Shown here piece after piece: positions 17,192 to 26,389 of a stretch of DNA of 64,000 nt. Positions within the stretch are counted from its first letter, which is position 1. Each line of letters starts with the position of its first letter. The notes under the pieces are model-generated. The model ran no database searches, had not been told where the DNA came from, and saw only the letters and a list, made by a program, of their open reading frames with translations. The translations under genes and the position numbers were made by a program. The stretch is taken from positions 1,488,001-1,552,000 of the forward strand of contig NZ_CP048817.1 in NCBI RefSeq assembly GCF_014171475.1, read 5' to 3'. The DNA comes from Sphingomonas sp. So64.6b (GTDB lineage: Bacteria > Pseudomonadota > Alphaproteobacteria > Sphingomonadales > Sphingomonadaceae).

Positions 17192-17949
17192 TGCAGGTCT
17201 CGATCTCGCGGCTGCATTTTCCGGTGACGGCATTGGGGCCGGGCCGACGCGTCGGGCTATGGTTCCAGGGCTGCTCGATCCGCTGTCCAGGCTGTATTTC
17301 GCGCGATACCTGGGAAGCGGGTGAGGGCATGGTCGGGCTTGACGATGTGCTGGCGGAACTGAGCGGCCTGGCAGTGGGTGCCGATGGGCTTACCGTCTCA
17401 GGTGGCGAGCCGTTTGACCAGAGTGAGGCGCTGGCATGGGTGCTGCGTTACTGGCGGGGGGCGTCGGACGAGTCGGTGCTGGTGTTCACGGGGTATGAGC
17501 GGGAGGCGGTCGCGCCGTGGCTGGCCGAACATCCGGGGCTGATCGACGCCTTGATCACCGGGCCGTTCCGCTCCCAAGTCCCGCAGACGCGGGCGTTACG
17601 TGGCAGCGACAATCAGCAGCTTCATATCCTGACTGCTTTGGGTGAGCAGTTGGCTGGTTTCGAGCGCGCGGCCGGGCCGGAGGATCGCCGGCTCGACGTG
17701 ATGTTCGACGGTGACGGCCATGCCTGGCTTGCAGGCATTCCGGCGCGCGGCGAACTGGCGCGCCTGCGTCGGTTGCTGGCCGGGGCGGGGCATAAGGTGG
17801 TGACGTCCGAGATGGTAGGTGCCGGTGCGGGTGCAGGTACGGGTTTTGGCGCTGGGGACAGGTTCGAGGGCGCTGGAGATTCCGGCGTGGGCAGGGGCGC
17901 CGTTGGGCCTGATAAGAAGATGGCGCTGGTCGGGAGCCTGGTGCGATGA
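17188..17949 (+). CDS. NrdG-like radical SAM protein
   Basis: A 253-residue protein. LWFQGCSIRCPGC carries the CxxxCxxC cluster that binds the 4Fe-4S centre, and TVSGGEPFDQ is the SAM-contacting GGEP motif. The overall layout is that of glycyl-radical-enzyme activases such as NrdG, yet no glycyl-radical enzyme is encoded nearby. The C-terminal ~45 residues are a Gly/Ala-rich tail (MVGAGAGAGTGFGAG) not normal for activases. It is coupled on both sides by ATGA overlaps with the AAA+ and helicase genes. It may modify a protein, a nucleotide or DNA within this system. Confidence 0.85.
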   Translation: MMQVSISRLHFPVTALGPGRRVGLWFQGCSIRCPGCISRDTWEAGEGMVGLDDVLAELSGLAVGADGLTVSGGEPFDQSEALAWVLRYWRGASDESVLVFTGYEREAVAPWLAEHPGLIDALITGPFRSQVPQTRALRGSDNQQLHILTALGEQLAGFERAAGPEDRRLDVMFDGDGHAWLAGIPARGELARLRRLLAGAGHKVVTSEMVGAGAGAGTGFGAGDRFEGAGDSGVGRGAVGPDKKMALVGSLVR

Positions 17950-20900
17950 TCCGCTTCTGTCCGCATTGCGCGACGGCCCGCGCGGTCGATGAAATCTTCT
18001 GCGAAGGCTTGGTCGATGGCGTCGTCTGCGACTGGCCGCTCGCGTCGCTGCCGATACGTCCTGATGGCTGGCGACCGGTTGCAGAAGTGGCGGTTGGGCG
18101 TGGGGCTGGCATGGTTGCGCAGGCCGGATCTGGCGTGCCTGGCGGGCCGGTCGCGGGTCTGACTTGCGAGAATGGCCATGTTGTCGAGCCCGGCGATCTG
18201 ATCTGTGGCGTCTGTGGCGGTGATGTCGCCTTTGGCGGCGATGCTGTTGACGTCGGTGATGGTGTCGATGGCGCAGGCAGCGTCGCTGGTGTTGGTGTGG
18301 GTGCTGGAAGTGGCGATGTAGTTGGTGCTGGTGCGCTTGATGGCGATGCTGGTGCGCTTGATGGCGATGCTGGTGCTGGTGGTGATGCTGCCGGGGCGTC
18401 GGAGCCTGTTGCCGAGACGCGCGTGGCTGGCTGGCGGCTGTTGCGGCGCTTGCCGACCACCAGTGCGGTGCGCGAGCGCTATGAGACGGTGCGGGACGCG
18501 GATGGCCGCGAGGCGGTACTGACCCTGTATGCCAATGGCAGCGAGCCCGATCCCGAAGTCTATGAAGTGCTGCGCGGCCTTGACCGCGATCACGTCCCTG
18601 AGATCCTGGAGACCGGGCGCTGGGCGGAGCGTGCTTATGAAGTCTCCGAGGATCTGCGCGGCGGCATGCTCGCCGATCTGGGGGTGTTGGATGCGGCATC
18701 GCTGCCGCGGGTCCTGAGCGAAGTCGGTGGCGCTTTGGCGGCGCTGTCCGAGTCCGGCTTGCGACACCGCGATTTGCGGCCCGGCGCGATCATGGTGCGT
18801 GCCCGCGATCCTTTGGACCTGGTCATCACCGGCTTCGGGTCGGCACGTCTGTCGGAATATGATCTCGACATCGTCTCGCCCTTGGAGATCACCCGTTACA
18901 CCGCGCCCGAAGCGGTGGCGGGCGGCGTGGCAGCCGCCAGCGACTGGTGGAGCCTTGGCATGCTCTTGCTGGAACAGGTCACCCGCGGTGAATGTTTTGC
19001 CGGGGCCGACGACCAGTCCTTCCTGATCCACGTGTTGACCAACGGTGCGCCCATTCCGGAAGGCCTGGAGCCGTCGCTGGATGTGTTGCTGCGCGGGCTG
19101 TTGTCGCTCGACCGCCGCACGCGCTGGTGCTGGCCCGAAGTGCAACGCTGGCTGGCCGGTGACCTGCCCGAGGCGCCCGAGACCTTGCGTGCCGTCGGCG
19201 ACAGCGAGGGACGCCGGGCGATCGTCTTGGGCGGCGTGCGTCTGTTCGGGCCGGAACGGTTCGCGCTGACGGCGGCCGAAGCCGAACATTGGGACGAAGC
19301 CCTGCGGTTGTTGCTGCATGGCGAGTTGGCGACTTGGCTCGAGGAAGCCGGGCAGCATCAGGCGCTCCGGGTCGAGATCCGGGCGATCGTGTTGCTGACT
19401 GATGCATCCGAGGATATGCGGCTGGCGCTGGCGCTGAAAGCGCTCAATCCTTCCATGCCCCTAGTGGTGCGCGGCGAGATCGTCACCCCCGGCTGGCTGA
19501 TCGAGCATCCGGAACAAGGCTATGCGCTGATCTCGGGGCCGGTGCCTGATAGGCTGGAGCGCGACGATGACGAAGTCTGGCTTGCCCGGCTGAAGCGCCG
19601 TGAGGCGCGGGTGCGCGACCGCGCGCGTCAGCTCGATGTCGAGCTGGACGAAGCGTCGCTCCGGGTCGCGGTACTGTCGACGTCGAAGAGCCGGTTGGCG
19701 GCGGTCTGGGACGAGAAGCGGCGGGTATTGCCCGATACCGATCATCCGGGCCTGCTGGCGATAGTCGAGCGGCGGATCACCGACGAGGAAGATCTCATCT
19801 TGTTGCTGAGCGCGGGCGCGGGCCTGTTCCGCTCGGCCGAAGCGATCGTCGACGAGGCCGAGACTTTGGCCGAGCGCGGCGGGCTGGAGGTGTTCGACCG
19901 CGAGACGGCTTTTGGCTGGACCTCGGTTCCGCGCCGCGAATTGCATGCCGAGATCGAGCTGCGCCTCGAAGGCTTTGCACGGTCGGGGTTCGAGCGCATC
20001 GACGAATGGGGCGATCAGTTCCGGCTAGAGCGCCGCTTGCCGCTTGCCAGGGCCTTGGCGTTGCTGGCGGTGCCGGCCGAATGCTGGCAGCAGCCGCCGC
20101 GCCAGGCCTATGTAGCGACCTTGCTCGATTTCTATGCGCGGCGGATCACCGGCACGATCATGCGCGGGCCGTTGACCCGCATGGTGATCGGCAAGACCAC
20201 GGCGCGGATCGACTTGTTCGAACTGGATACGCCGCGGCGGACGGCAGCGTCGCTACTGGATCATGTGTTGCTGCGCGGCGAACAAGTGATCGACGTCGAT
20301 CCTTATGCGCTGACCGAGGATCCTCGCGTCGAGCGCCGAATCCGCACCTTGCACTCGCATGCGACCCTCTATCGCCGTGATACCGGCATCGATGGGCTGT
20401 ATCTCGGTTTCCCGTTCCTGGTGATGCAGGAAGCCAAGGCCTCGACCCCGCCGCGCATCGCGCCGGTTCTGTTGTGGCCGATCAAACTGCATCCTGAGGT
20501 CGGCTCGCGCGGACAGGTCACTCTGGCGTTCGACCGGGATCGTGAAGAAGTGCGGTTGAACCCTGCGTTCGAGACGTTGCTCGGCGTGGACGCCGCGCGA
20601 CGCTGGCAGGAAGTCGCCAACGACATGCTGGGCCGTGCCTCGGTAACCGCTGCCGAAGTCGTTGAAGCTTTTGGCGAGCTGGCGACGATGGGTGACGCGA
20701 CGCTGGAAGGGCTGCCGTCCAAGGATCTGCGGATCAAGCCCGGCGACGACCGCATCGTCTGCGCAGCGGCGCTGTTCCATTTGGGCTTCCTGGGACAAGC
20801 CGTGATGGAGGATCTGCGCCAGCTGAAGGCGATGCCGCCGGCCGGCACCAGCCTCGAGACGGCGTTCCGGGTTGGCGAGCAGGTCGAGCGCGCGGAGCCG

Positions 20901-23900
20901 GTGTCGGTTGGCGAGCGCGAGCGTTATTTTACCTCTGACAGCGATCCTTCGCAGGAGGCCGCCGTGCTGGAAGGGCGGACCGGGCGTGGGTTGTTGGTCG
21001 AAGGACCGCCGGGCACGGGCAAGAGCCAGACCATCGTTAACATGGTCGCGGACGCAATCGGCACCGGGCGAAGCTTGTTGGTGGTCTGCCAGAAGCAGGC
21101 GGCGCTCGAAGTCGTGCATAAACGCCTGGAAGCGGCCGGGCTCGGTGAGCGGATCGTCATGGTCAATGACGTCAACAAGGACCGCACCGCCGTGATCGGC
21201 GCGATCCGCGAGCAGTTGGAGGAACTGTTCCAGCGCCCGGGCGGCGCGTCGGGCTGGCGCCAGCAGCGCGAGCAGACTGCGGCGCGGATCGAGTCGTTGG
21301 AACGCGATCTAGACGGCCAGCACCGTGCACTCCACGCGGTCGATGAACAGACCGGCCTCTCCTACCGGCTGATCATCGGCGACCTGATCGGCTTGGCCCG
21401 CGAAGGTGATACGCCACCGTTGCCGTCCTTGCGGCATCTGTTGGGGGCGCTCGATCCGGGCAAAATCGCAATCCTCCAGGAAGTCTGCGCGCCGACTGCG
21501 CGGCTATGGCTGCCTGCGCGATATGAAGGCAGCGTGTTGGCCGAAACCCGCGCGTTCGGGACCGATGCCGGCAGTATCGCGACATTTGGGGAAGATCTGT
21601 CGGCGTTCGCTTTGGCCGAGGAAGAGCGCCTCGCGGTGATCCAACGGACGCCCGACGCGCTGGCGATCGACGACCCCGAACCCTATCGCAGCTGGTCAGA
21701 GACGCATGGCCGCGCAATGCTGGCGTTGGACGCAGTCGCACGCGAGCGATTGGCGCGTTGGCTGGAGCGGCTTGGTGGGGCGTCGGCGCGGATGCCGGGA
21801 ACCACTGCGGTGCAGACGGAGTTGCAGGCTCTCGAGCGAGCGATGTTGGCGCTGCCGGCTGATGACGCACCCGACGATGCGGTCGCGGTCGCCGAGGGAC
21901 TGGCGGACGAGGATCTGGAAAGTTGGACCGAAACCTCGGACTGGCTACTGAAGCGGCCGAGCTTTTTCGAGCAGCTGTCACCGATGCGCTGGCTGGCGGT
22001 CTGGCGCCGGCGCGGATTCCTGAAGAGCGAAGGGCTGGACGACGCAGCGGCGTTCGGTGCGGCACTGCACCGCGAAACCAGGTTGCGGCCGCTGCGGGCG
22101 CGGCTGGTCGAAACGATTGTCGAGATTGGCGAGCCCGCTGGCGGGCTGGCGGGTGCGCGGATTGCGGCGCTGGTTGCAGCGGCGCGTGGGGCTCTGGGCC
22201 AATTGTCTGATGCTGAAGCCCTGGTGCGGCGTTTGGAGGCCTATCCGGAGCCTGGCGTGGCTTTGGCGATGGCGCGGGCCGCCAGTCGCCAGGCAGTCGA
22301 GGACCTGATCGAAGGCATCGACCAGGGTCTCGCCCGGCACGGTGCGCGGGTTTGCAGCCGGGCCGGGCTGGGACGGCTGGAGCCGTGGATGGGCGATAGC
22401 TGGGTCGAGGCTGCGTCCGAGGCGATCGCGCGGAATCTGTCGAATGGCGACCGGATCGCGCCGTTGCTGGCGGAGCGTCCGCATGTCCTTGCCTATCAGC
22501 GCTTCCGCGCCCGCGTGCCGCAATTGGGCGAGGAGGCGATGGTGGTATTCGCCGAGCTTGCGCGGATTCGTGGCGCCTTGTTGGAGCTTGATGAAGTTGC
22601 GCTGGAAGCGGTGGTGCGCCGTATCATCGCCAGCGAAGCGCGACTGGCCTGGAAGGCGCGGATTGAGCAGGGCGATTCCGCTTTGCTGTTCGAGGCTGGT
22701 GAGCTGGAAGCCAAGGCCACATCGCTGGCCGAAGCCGATGGTCAGATGCGTGCGCTCAACCGGCGGCTGCTGGTCGACGGGCTTGACGCCAGCCGGCTGC
22801 GGCCGATGCGCGAATGGGAGGATATCACGCGGCTGCGTGGGGTCCGCTCGCGGCGTCTGCGCGAATTTGTCGAACGCGGCGCCGATCTGGGGTTGATGCG
22901 GTTGCGGCCGGTCTGGCTGGTCAATCCCGATGTCGCGAGCCGGCTATTGCCCTTGCGCAAGGCTTTGTTCGACACGGTCATCTTCGACGAAGCTTCGCAG
23001 ATGCCGATCGAATATGCGCTGCCGACGCTTTACCGCAGCGGGACGATGATCGTCAGCGGCGACGAAAAGCAGATGCCGCCGACCGCTTTCTTTTCGAGCC
23101 GCGTCGAGAATGACGAAGCGGAGATCTTCGAAGGCCAGGCCGCCGAGGAGGATATCGCCGAAGAGCAGCGTGACGCGGTCGAGGAAACCTGGAACCGCCG
23201 CGAGATCAAGGACTGTCCGGACCTACTCCAGCTCGCCAAGACCGTGTTGCCGTCGACCACGCTCCAGATCCATTACCGCTCGGCCTATCGCGAGCTGATT
23301 CAGTTCTCCAACGCGGCCTTCTACGTCAACCGGCTGAGCGTGCCGGCGCGCCATCCCGCCGACGAGATCAAGCGCAAGCGTCCGATCGAGCTGATTCGGG
23401 TCGACGGCGTCTATGTCGACCAGACCAACCCGGCCGAAGCCGAGCGCGTCGCCGATGTGTTGGCGGAGCTGTGGAGCCGGACCGAGGACAAGCCGCCGAC
23501 GATCGGTGTCGTCACCTTCAACCGCAAGCAGGCCGATCTGATCGATGATGTGCTGGAGGACCGCGCCGAAGCCGATCCCGCGTTCCGCGCTGCGCTGACG
23601 CGCGAACGCGACCGGGTCGAAGGTGGCGAGGATATGGGGTTCTTCGTCAAGAATGTCGAAAACGTGCAGGGCGACGAGCGCGACATCATCATCTTCTCCT
23701 CGACCTTCGGCAAGAATGCGCAGGGCACGTTCCGGCGTTCGTTCGGTGTGCTCGGGCAGACCGGAGGCGAACGGCGGCTAAACGTTGCCGTCACTCGTGC
23801 CCGCCACAAGGTGATCCTGGTCACGTCGATGCCGATCGGCGCCATATCGGACTTGCTGACAACGCGCCGCCAGGCGTCGAGCCCGCGCGACTATCTTCAG

Positions 23901-24341
23901 GCCTATTTCGAATATGCCCGCTGCATCTCGGACGGCGATTTGGACGGCGCCGATGCATTGCTGGCGCGGCTGAGCACCGAGCAACGCCGCAGCCGCGGAC
24001 GCGAGGCTGGCGGCATTGACGGGCTCGAGGAGGCCGTCGCCGCCGAGATTCGCTCGCTCGGGTGGACACCGGTCGGGGTCCATGACGATGGGGCGTTCGG
24101 GCTCGATTTTGCGATCGAGGATCCGCGTACCGGTCTCTACGGGATAGGCATAGAGTGCGACCCGCCCCGGCACGGTCTGCTTGAGACCGCGCGTGCCCGC
24201 GAAATGTGGCGGCCAAGCGTCTTGCGCCGTTCGATTCCGGTCATCCACCGCGTCTCGTCGCACCGCTGGTTTCATGAGCCCGAGCGCGAGCGCGAACGGC
24301 TGCGCCAGGCAGTCATCGCGGCAATGGGCGTGCTGGCATGA
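17946..24341 (+). CDS. Giant zinc-ribbon/pseudokinase/SF1 helicase/REase-like fusion
   Basis: A 2131-residue protein. Domains in order: a zinc ribbon with Cys 5, 8, 19 and 28; a second ribbon CENGHVVEPGDLICGVC (about 75-92); a Gly/Asp/Ala-rich linker with a tandem repeat (about 98-155); a protein-kinase-like domain (about 160-420) that keeps HRDLRP but has TGFGSARL in place of DFG and no clear VAIK Lys, so probably a pseudokinase; a long helical region; an SF1 helicase with Walker A EGPPGTGKSQT (about 1019), IFDEASQMP (about 1678), GDEKQMPPT and NVAVTRARHKV (about 1940); and a C-terminal restriction-like domain (LDFAIEDP, GIGIECDPP). A DNA- or RNA-processing engine with a sensor front end is the natural reading. 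Confidence 0.85.
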   Translation: MIRFCPHCATARAVDEIFCEGLVDGVVCDWPLASLPIRPDGWRPVAEVAVGRGAGMVAQAGSGVPGGPVAGLTCENGHVVEPGDLICGVCGGDVAFGGDAVDVGDGVDGAGSVAGVGVGAGSGDVVGAGALDGDAGALDGDAGAGGDAAGASEPVAETRVAGWRLLRRLPTTSAVRERYETVRDADGREAVLTLYANGSEPDPEVYEVLRGLDRDHVPEILETGRWAERAYEVSEDLRGGMLADLGVLDAASLPRVLSEVGGALAALSESGLRHRDLRPGAIMVRARDPLDLVITGFGSARLSEYDLDIVSPLEITRYTAPEAVAGGVAAASDWWSLGMLLLEQVTRGECFAGADDQSFLIHVLTNGAPIPEGLEPSLDVLLRGLLSLDRRTRWCWPEVQRWLAGDLPEAPETLRAVGDSEGRRAIVLGGVRLFGPERFALTAAEAEHWDEALRLLLHGELATWLEEAGQHQALRVEIRAIVLLTDASEDMRLALALKALNPSMPLVVRGEIVTPGWLIEHPEQGYALISGPVPDRLERDDDEVWLARLKRREARVRDRARQLDVELDEASLRVAVLSTSKSRLAAVWDEKRRVLPDTDHPGLLAIVERRITDEEDLILLLSAGAGLFRSAEAIVDEAETLAERGGLEVFDRETAFGWTSVPRRELHAEIELRLEGFARSGFERIDEWGDQFRLERRLPLARALALLAVPAECWQQPPRQAYVATLLDFYARRITGTIMRGPLTRMVIGKTTARIDLFELDTPRRTAASLLDHVLLRGEQVIDVDPYALTEDPRVERRIRTLHSHATLYRRDTGIDGLYLGFPFLVMQEAKASTPPRIAPVLLWPIKLHPEVGSRGQVTLAFDRDREEVRLNPAFETLLGVDAARRWQEVANDMLGRASVTAAEVVEAFGELATMGDATLEGLPSKDLRIKPGDDRIVCAAALFHLGFLGQAVMEDLRQLKAMPPAGTSLETAFRVGEQVERAEPVSVGERERYFTSDSDPSQEAAVLEGRTGRGLLVEGPPGTGKSQTIVNMVADAIGTGRSLLVVCQKQAALEVVHKRLEAAGLGERIVMVNDVNKDRTAVIGAIREQLEELFQRPGGASGWRQQREQTAARIESLERDLDGQHRALHAVDEQTGLSYRLIIGDLIGLAREGDTPPLPSLRHLLGALDPGKIAILQEVCAPTARLWLPARYEGSVLAETRAFGTDAGSIATFGEDLSAFALAEEERLAVIQRTPDALAIDDPEPYRSWSETHGRAMLALDAVARERLARWLERLGGASARMPGTTAVQTELQALERAMLALPADDAPDDAVAVAEGLADEDLESWTETSDWLLKRPSFFEQLSPMRWLAVWRRRGFLKSEGLDDAAAFGAALHRETRLRPLRARLVETIVEIGEPAGGLAGARIAALVAAARGALGQLSDAEALVRRLEAYPEPGVALAMARAASRQAVEDLIEGIDQGLARHGARVCSRAGLGRLEPWMGDSWVEAASEAIARNLSNGDRIAPLLAERPHVLAYQRFRARVPQLGEEAMVVFAELARIRGALLELDEVALEAVVRRIIASEARLAWKARIEQGDSALLFEAGELEAKATSLAEADGQMRALNRRLLVDGLDASRLRPMREWEDITRLRGVRSRRLREFVERGADLGLMRLRPVWLVNPDVASRLLPLRKALFDTVIFDEASQMPIEYALPTLYRSGTMIVSGDEKQMPPTAFFSSRVENDEAEIFEGQAAEEDIAEEQRDAVEETWNRREIKDCPDLLQLAKTVLPSTTLQIHYRSAYRELIQFSNAAFYVNRLSVPARHPADEIKRKRPIELIRVDGVYVDQTNPAEAERVADVLAELWSRTEDKPPTIGVVTFNRKQADLIDDVLEDRAEADPAFRAALTRERDRVEGGEDMGFFVKNVENVQGDERDIIIFSSTFGKNAQGTFRRSFGVLGQTGGERRLNVAVTRARHKVILVTSMPIGAISDLLTTRRQASSPRDYLQAYFEYARCISDGDLDGADALLARLSTEQRRSRGREAGGIDGLEEAVAAEIRSLGWTPVGVHDDGAFGLDFAIEDPRTGLYGIGIECDPPRHGLLETARAREMWRPSVLRRSIPVIHRVSSHRWFHEPERERERLRQAVIAAMGVLA
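18330..18371 (+). repeat. Two perfect 21-bp tandem repeats in the helicase-fusion linker
   Basis: Each unit encodes GALDGDA. It lies in a Gly/Asp/Ala-rich low-complexity linker (about 18215-18405) between the zinc ribbons and the kinase-like domain, and copy-number change would not break the frame. Confidence 0.85.
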
Positions 24342-25669
24342 GCGGACCCAAGGTCGTGCGCATCGTCACGCGCGAAGAGATATTGGAGATTTGCTACGGC
24401 CATCTCGCCCGGGTCGATGCAGCGCTCGCCGAATGGCAACGGATCGGCAAGCGCAACGACTGTGTCGACGAGGGGGCGATCGCGGCGGCCCTGCAACGCC
24501 GCGAGGCGCTGGCGGCGCTGATCGCCGCTGACCGGCTGATGGATATCCAGAAGCAGGCGCCAGTCGAAGAGGCGTTTCTGCGTGCGGATATTCAGACGCG
24601 GCTGTCGAAGGTTTTTGCCAAGCAAGCAGAGGCACGCTCGCGCGAGCGCCGCGAGCAGCAGGCCGCAGCCGGATTATTGAAGCGGCTGCGCAGTCTCGAT
24701 GTGCCGCTCGATCCGGGCGTGGAAGCTGGGCTGGCGCGCGGCGACAGCCAGGCGATGGCGCAAGGCTTTGCATTGCTAGCCGACGCGGTGGCCGGCGCTT
24801 CGGCTTCCACCTCCAATGCACTGGCAGGCAAGTTGCGCGACGGTGACCCTTCGCCGAAGCATTTTGCCGATTGGCTGGCCGGGCAGCCGGTTGCGCCGAC
24901 CGATTCGGCGATCGAGCGGATCGCGGCGCGGCTCGACGAACTGGGCATGCTGGTCGATGCTGAGGTGTTGTTGCCCTGGCGTGCCCGGCTGGCCGAAGCA
25001 GAAACGGCGCCGATGGCGCGGCGCAATTTGCTGGTCGATGGCCTCGAGGTTGAAACCGGCCGCGCGCTGACCGAAGCGCGCCGGCGGGCAGTGCTGGCCG
25101 AGGACTTGCACCTGGTTCTGGCCGAGCAGGCTGCCGCGGGCGGTGAGGGCGCCGTTGCCAGCGCGGAGCTTGCGTCGCTCGATGTGGCGGCGTTGGAAAC
25201 GCGCATCGAGGCGGTTCGCGCGTCGCTTGAGGATCAGCGCAAGGCCCGGGCGGTCGCGGCTCGGCGGGCGGCCGTGCTCGAAGGCCTTCAGGCGCTTGGC
25301 TATGCGGTCAATGAAGGCATGTCGACCAGTGCGGCAGAAGGGGGGCGGCTGGTGCTGCGGAGCAGTTCCCGGCCAGATTATGGCGTCGAGATCGCTGCGG
25401 CCGGTGCGACAGGCTCGATGCAGATGCGCCCGGTTGCGTTCGATGCCGGAGGGCAGGGGCCGGACCCTGCGCGCGACCGCGACGCCGAGACGATCTGGTG
25501 CGGCGATGTGTCGGTCTTGCAGGATTATCTGGCCAAGGTCGGCGACGCGCTGGCGATCGAGCGGTCCCTGCCAGTCGGCGCCACGCCGCTCAAACGGATC
25601 GCGGTGGCCGGGCCGGACGGATCGGGCGGCGCGACTGCGCCAGTTCTTAAGGAGCGGAGTTTTCGCTAG
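24338..25669 (+). CDS. Coiled-coil protein of the AAA-radical SAM-helicase operon
   Basis: A 443-residue protein, mostly helical and rich in Ala, Arg and Glu, with coiled-coil stretches around 60-125 and 230-320. The N-terminus begins SGPKVVRIVTREEILEICYG and the C-terminal ~120 residues look globular (YAVNEGMSTSAAEGGRLVL, DVSVLQDYLAKVGDAL). I do not recognise a family. The ATG overlaps the helicase stop by ATGA, so it is made with the helicase in a fixed ratio and is likely a structural or adaptor subunit. It ends 3 bp before a convergent nuclease gene. Confidence 0.7.
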   Translation: MSGPKVVRIVTREEILEICYGHLARVDAALAEWQRIGKRNDCVDEGAIAAALQRREALAALIAADRLMDIQKQAPVEEAFLRADIQTRLSKVFAKQAEARSRERREQQAAAGLLKRLRSLDVPLDPGVEAGLARGDSQAMAQGFALLADAVAGASASTSNALAGKLRDGDPSPKHFADWLAGQPVAPTDSAIERIAARLDELGMLVDAEVLLPWRARLAEAETAPMARRNLLVDGLEVETGRALTEARRRAVLAEDLHLVLAEQAAAGGEGAVASAELASLDVAALETRIEAVRASLEDQRKARAVAARRAAVLEGLQALGYAVNEGMSTSAAEGGRLVLRSSSRPDYGVEIAAAGATGSMQMRPVAFDAGGQGPDPARDRDAETIWCGDVSVLQDYLAKVGDALAIERSLPVGATPLKRIAVAGPDGSGGATAPVLKERSFR

Positions 25670-25672
25670 CGC

Positions 25673-26311
25673 CTAGCGGGCAGGGCGCCAGCCTGCCTTG
25701 CTTGCATCGCTGACCGAACAGAACCAGCGCTCGCCGTGACGAAGGTCGATCCGGACATCGGGATAATCTCGCGAGCCGGGAAGATGATAGATGCGGTCGC
25801 CCTTGGTGTTGATATTGCCCTTGATCGTGCATCTGGGGTCGGGTGCGGGTTGTAGAGGCGCCGTGTTGCGATGTTCGCGGCGATAGTCGGCAGGGGCTTC
25901 GAACCCCGATGCCCAGATGCCACGGCGCGCGGTGCGGGCTTTGGTCTCGGCGCCGTCATAAGCCAGGCTATATTGGCGGTAGGCAGTCGCCCAACCAGCC
26001 AGGACCAGAGCCTCGTTGATATCGGTGCCGTTCAGCCGGCACACCGCCACGCTGCGTTCGTAGCGGTCACGGTCGACCTGGGTGCAGTTGAGCGTGCGGC
26101 CTTCGACGCGCTGGCGAAGCAAGTTGGCCGCGGTCACGCCGCAGGCGGTTGTGTTTGTGGGCGGGCCGCAGCGTTGCTTGAGCTCTGGCGCATCGACGCC
26201 CGAGAGCCGGATGCGATGGTTCCCGACCATGAGCGTGTCGCCGTCGGCGACATGCGCGGTGCCTGAAAAGGATAAGGTCGCGGCCAGTTGCAGCGCGATG
26301 TCCAGGATCAT
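25673..26311 (-). CDS. Staphylococcal-nuclease-like thermonuclease, exported
   Basis: A 212-residue protein with an N-terminal signal-like segment (MILDIALQLAATLSFSG). An SNase core follows: HVADGDTLMVGNHRIRLSG (metal and catalytic region), VDAPELKQRC, DRDRYERSVAVCRL and INEALVLAGWA. The C-terminal domain (CTIKGNINTKGDRIYHLPGS, ERWFCSVSDASKAGWRPA) is the short tail frequently attached to SNase domains in proteobacteria. Convergent with the coiled-coil gene and divergent from the next helical protein. Whether it serves the neighbouring system or is an unrelated periplasmic nuclease cannot be told. Confidence 0.88.
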   Translation of the reverse strand: MILDIALQLAATLSFSGTAHVADGDTLMVGNHRIRLSGVDAPELKQRCGPPTNTTACGVTAANLLRQRVEGRTLNCTQVDRDRYERSVAVCRLNGTDINEALVLAGWATAYRQYSLAYDGAETKARTARRGIWASGFEAPADYRREHRNTAPLQPAPDPRCTIKGNINTKGDRIYHLPGSRDYPDVRIDLRHGERWFCSVSDASKAGWRPAR

Positions 26312-26389
26312 TCCCGCCTCAGGCTATGGCCGCTTGTCATCGCCCGGCTATAGAGTGAATTGCGGGGAACGAAATATAGGGGGGATGCG

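Noticed and set aside
18330..18371. Possible CRISPR-like repeats
   Set aside because: Only two contiguous in-frame 21-bp copies with no spacers; they are coding tandem repeats.
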